From Trachelipus rathkii (lineage: Eukaryota; Arthropoda; Malacostraca; Isopoda; Trachelipodidae): DNA of 10,000 bases. The notes beneath the pieces were generated by a model that saw nothing but the letters and a program-made list of their open reading frames with translations, had not been told where the DNA came from and made no database searches. Made by a program: the position numbers and the translations under genes. The stretch's first letter is position 1; each line of letters begins with the position of its first letter. This document shows positions 8,695-10,000 of the stretch, in pieces. Location: contig JABUQX010053369.1 in the NCBI GenBank assembly GCA_015478945.1, positions 15,001 through 25,000 of the forward strand. Reading direction: 5' to 3'.

Positions 8695-8757
8695 GAAGAA
8701 GTTTTCATTCAAAAACCTATATTGAACGTAAAGGTTTATTGATGAAAACTCTACTTC
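8695..8757. repeat. Imperfect hairpin, right arm
   Basis: GAAGAAGTTTTCATTCAAAA with ACCT at the left (8695-8718) pairs with AGGTTTATTGATGAAAACTC and TACTTC at the right (8732-8757), with a few mismatches and indels. The left-arm counterpart (about 915-975) keeps GAAGAAGTTTTCG but pairs poorly. Confidence 0.65.
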
Positions 8758-9470
8758 ACATTTCAAGTTTCGTCTACGAGGATATGCATTAAATGGATTA
8801 GTGCTGTAGGTTGTATGTGAAATCTTTGTTTAATGTTAGCCGTTTTATTTTGCTTTAAGATGGCCTGGTTTGCTTCGTGTTACATTATATGCTAGTTCTG
8901 ATTATATGTTATGTGACTTTATTAATATGAAAACTTGTTACTTTAGGAGTATACTCAATGGCTGTATGGATAAATTTTACAACGGGTATGGTAAATTTTT
9001 GTTAACATATTACCATGTTAATGTAAAATTAACATTTGTATGTTAGAGACATGCTTGATAAAGTGTGAATAAGTTACGTTTTTGGATGTTAAGTTAGTTA
9101 CTTTACTGGTGTAAGTGTGCCTTTGTTTTAAGGTTAACCATTTATTCTTGTTTAAGATGGGCTAGTTTCTCGTTGTGGTTATATCATAGTTCAGATGATC
9201 AACTAAGTAAAGCTTTTATATAATGCTAAAACTTTGTTACGTCTGCATATATTGGCTGATGCTTGTATAAAGAACTTGATTTTATGTTATGTTTATTTCA
9301 AAAATGATACTCAAATGGACCTTTAATCAATAGATCAATAATAGATCATGGAGAGGGAGGTTGGATGCTGGTTGGATGGTGGTTGATTTAGTGATTTACT
9401 GCTTAGGGTATGTAAAAATCGTAAATTTGTAATGTATATAAACATAGAAAGAATAAGAAAATTTATATTA
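8758..9470. repeat. Outer right arm, monomers of the ~300 bp repeat, no gene
   Basis: Monomer anchors lie at about 8947 (GAGTATACTCAATGG) and 9245 (GCATATATTGGCTG), about 298 bases apart, in AT-rich DNA. They are more diverged than the monomers of the 1.2 kb units. Near 9350-9390 is a GGAGGTTGGATGCTGGTTGG stretch with TTGGATG repeated, just before the AT-rich subterminal zone. Confidence 0.65.
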
Positions 9471-9500
9471 ATATTTATTTATTATTTATTTTTTATTTTC
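9471..9500. repeat. TTTA-type tandem repeat, right subterminal
   Basis: This is the mirror partner of the left AAAT tract. It is interrupted (ATTTATTTATTATTTATTTT pattern) and sits between the TATAAACATAGAAAG segment and GGTTCTGAAAACC, the same order as on the left in reverse. Confidence 0.8.
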
Positions 9501-9592
9501 TTGATGGTTCTGAAAACCATTTTTTTTCGAAATCTACAGACCCAATAACATATAATTAAAGACATCTGATATTGTATCATTACACAAATATT

Positions 9593-9651
9593 TAAGAACT
9601 CGGCACCGCACCGGAGCCAGCCCCGTGCAATTGTCAACTCCTACTCCTCTG
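9593..9651 (-). repeat. Right terminus of the element (GC-rich end)
   Basis: AACTCGGCACCGCACCGGAG is followed by CCAGCCCCGTGCAATTGTC and then by AACTCCTACTCCTCTG, the complement of the left terminus. The pairing stops at 9651. The next bases are GGTCAGCTGCC, so an 8-base target duplication, if present, should begin GGTCAGCT and should also be found immediately left of base 1. Confidence 0.85.
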
Positions 9652-9784
9652 GGTCAGCTGCCTTTTCATTCTTTCCTTCTTTATTCATCTTTCATCCTCT
9701 CTTTCTTCCTACTTCGGTCTCGTTCTTGCACTCGGTGCTCTTTTTCAGTCAGACCCCCTCAAATGGGGTCCTAGATCACCCCAT
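9652..9784. other. Non-palindromic flank, pyrimidine-rich, no gene
   Basis: This is the first DNA outside the palindrome. From about 9658 to 9719 the + strand is almost all C and T with few interruptions. A small dyad, GACCCC/GGGGTC (9752-9757 with 9765-9770), follows. The stretch shows no similarity by eye to the element's subterminal sequence. An open frame over 9726-9938 runs into the terminus copy and is not credible as a gene. Confidence 0.7.
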
Positions 9785-9925
9785 ACGGACCTTAAACCAT
9801 CATATTCGAGTTCTACGACCTCATAAACATATAAGGACCCCAATATTGTTGTTATACGAAAGATTGTTTATTAACTCGGCACCGCAGTGGCTCCAGCACG
9901 GTGCCGGAGCCAACTCATCAGATTC
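9785..9925 (-). mobile_element. Diverged second copy of the element's right terminus
   Basis: The order of phrases follows the palindrome's last ~140 bases: AAACCAT, TTCGA, TCTAC, ACATATAA, ATATTGT, TTTATTAACTCGGCACCGC, then a GC-rich dyad and CAACTC. The corresponding phrases lie at about 9513-9640 in the main element. Here the GC-rich part forms CGGCACCG/CGGTGCCG (9877-9884 with 9899-9906) and TGGCTCC/GGAGCCA (9888-9894 with 9906-9912). It is in the same orientation as the right end. It could be the end of an older related element into which the large one inserted, or a solo end. Confidence 0.7.
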
Positions 9926-10000
9926 ACATACCAAGTAATTCTAGAAATTCAACTCTGAATCCTCTCACCAAATTTCAACCAATTACGAACACTTCGATTT
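9926..10000. other. Unassigned flank
   Basis: Seventy-five bases of AT-rich sequence with no similarity by eye to the element and no recognisable feature. It is probably ordinary host DNA or the body of another repeat. Confidence 0.5.

Larger units (their letters stand above)
1..9651. mobile_element. Giant foldback element (about 9.65 kb imperfect palindrome)
   Basis: The whole span reads as one inverted repeat. The left end CAGAGGAGTAGGAGTTGACA is mirrored by TGTCAACTCCTACTCCTCTG-like sequence ending at 9651. Landmarks then pair off in order all the way in: AAAT-type repeats (165-192 with 9471-9500), a hairpin (1047-1110 with 8568-8625), (CAA)n with (TTG)n (1373-1430 with 8221-8299), a C-run with a G-run (4168-4176 with 5567-5576), and CCTAGG sites (4591 with 5171). 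Long inverted repeats built of internal tandem repeats with little or nothing between them are typical of foldback transposons. No transposase or other long reading frame is present, so any mobility would need enzymes in trans. The CAG start is loosely hAT-like, which is inference only. Target-site duplication cannot be tested because nothing lies left of base 1. An assembly or read artefact is the main alternative. The palindrome itself is certain; the transposon call is moderately sure. Confidence 0.8.
4907..9651 (-). repeat. Right arm of the giant inverted repeat
   Basis: This is the reverse complement of the left arm and shows the internal repeat structure more clearly. From the centre outward it has two copies of a block of about 0.43 kb, two higher-order units of about 1.2 kb, a hairpin-rich segment, two further monomers of about 300 bp, and the AT-rich subterminal zone with its GC-rich end. 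Open frames at 6949-7161, 8097-8324 and 8188-8382 are poly-leucine or poly-cysteine readings of (TTG)n and are not credible genes. Confidence 0.95.

Noticed and set aside
1..9651. CRISPR array or bacterial defence island
   Set aside because: Repeats are long and AT-rich with monomers of about 300 bp, not short direct repeats with unique spacers, and no cas-like or other bacterial frame is present.
1..9651. Organellar inverted repeat or viral hairpin telomere
   Set aside because: There are no organellar rRNA, tRNA or photosynthesis genes and no viral frames in either arm; the palindrome is internal to flanking DNA on the right.
9726..9938. Plus-strand open frame of 70 codons in the flank
   Set aside because: It reads through the diverged terminus copy and its GC-rich dyads; no domain, and half of it is mobile-element sequence.

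Overview
This window is almost entirely one giant imperfect palindrome. Bases 1 to about 4853 reappear, reverse-complemented and in the same order, from about 4907 to 9651, around a GC-rich centre of about 50 bases. The outer ends match each other: CAGAGGAGTAGGAGTTGACA at base 1 and its complement ending at 9651. The arms are AT-rich and differ from each other by many substitutions and small indels. No protein-coding gene is supported. The longest open frames are about 100 codons or fewer, several are just translated (TTG)n or (CAA)n microsatellite or the GC-rich centre, and I recognise no protein domain. No rRNA, tRNA or CRISPR array was seen.

The base composition, microsatellites, layered tandem repeats and lack of genes suggest eukaryotic nuclear repeat DNA. 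A plant genome is plausible, but nothing in the sequence proves it. The best structural description is a non-autonomous foldback (long-terminal-inverted-repeat) transposable element. Its ends start with CAG, a loosely hAT-like feature, but the superfamily is unresolved.

Layout, described on the right arm and mirrored on the left: (1) a GC-rich centre with two abutting small hairpins (4858-4905); (2) two tandem copies of a block of about 0.43 kb (period about 0.7 kb), separated by a segment with a G-run and GC-rich patches; (3) two tandem copies of a higher-order unit of about 1.2 kb, each made of monomers of about 300 bp plus a (TTG)n tract and a special tail; (4) a hairpin-rich tail around 8486-8757; (5) two more monomers of about 300 bp, an AT-rich subterminal zone with AAAT-type repeats, and a GC-rich terminus. 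Beyond 9651 lies about 350 bp of non-palindromic DNA. It holds a pyrimidine-rich stretch and, at about 9785-9925, a diverged second copy of the element's terminal ~140 bp in the same orientation.

Nothing here works together as genes would. The functional interest is structural: the DNA could extrude as a cruciform, and any read-through transcript could fold into a very long double-stranded RNA. A long-read artefact (palindromic chimera or uncorrected read) must be excluded, because the arm differences look partly like sequencing noise and the window starts exactly at the palindrome's outer end.
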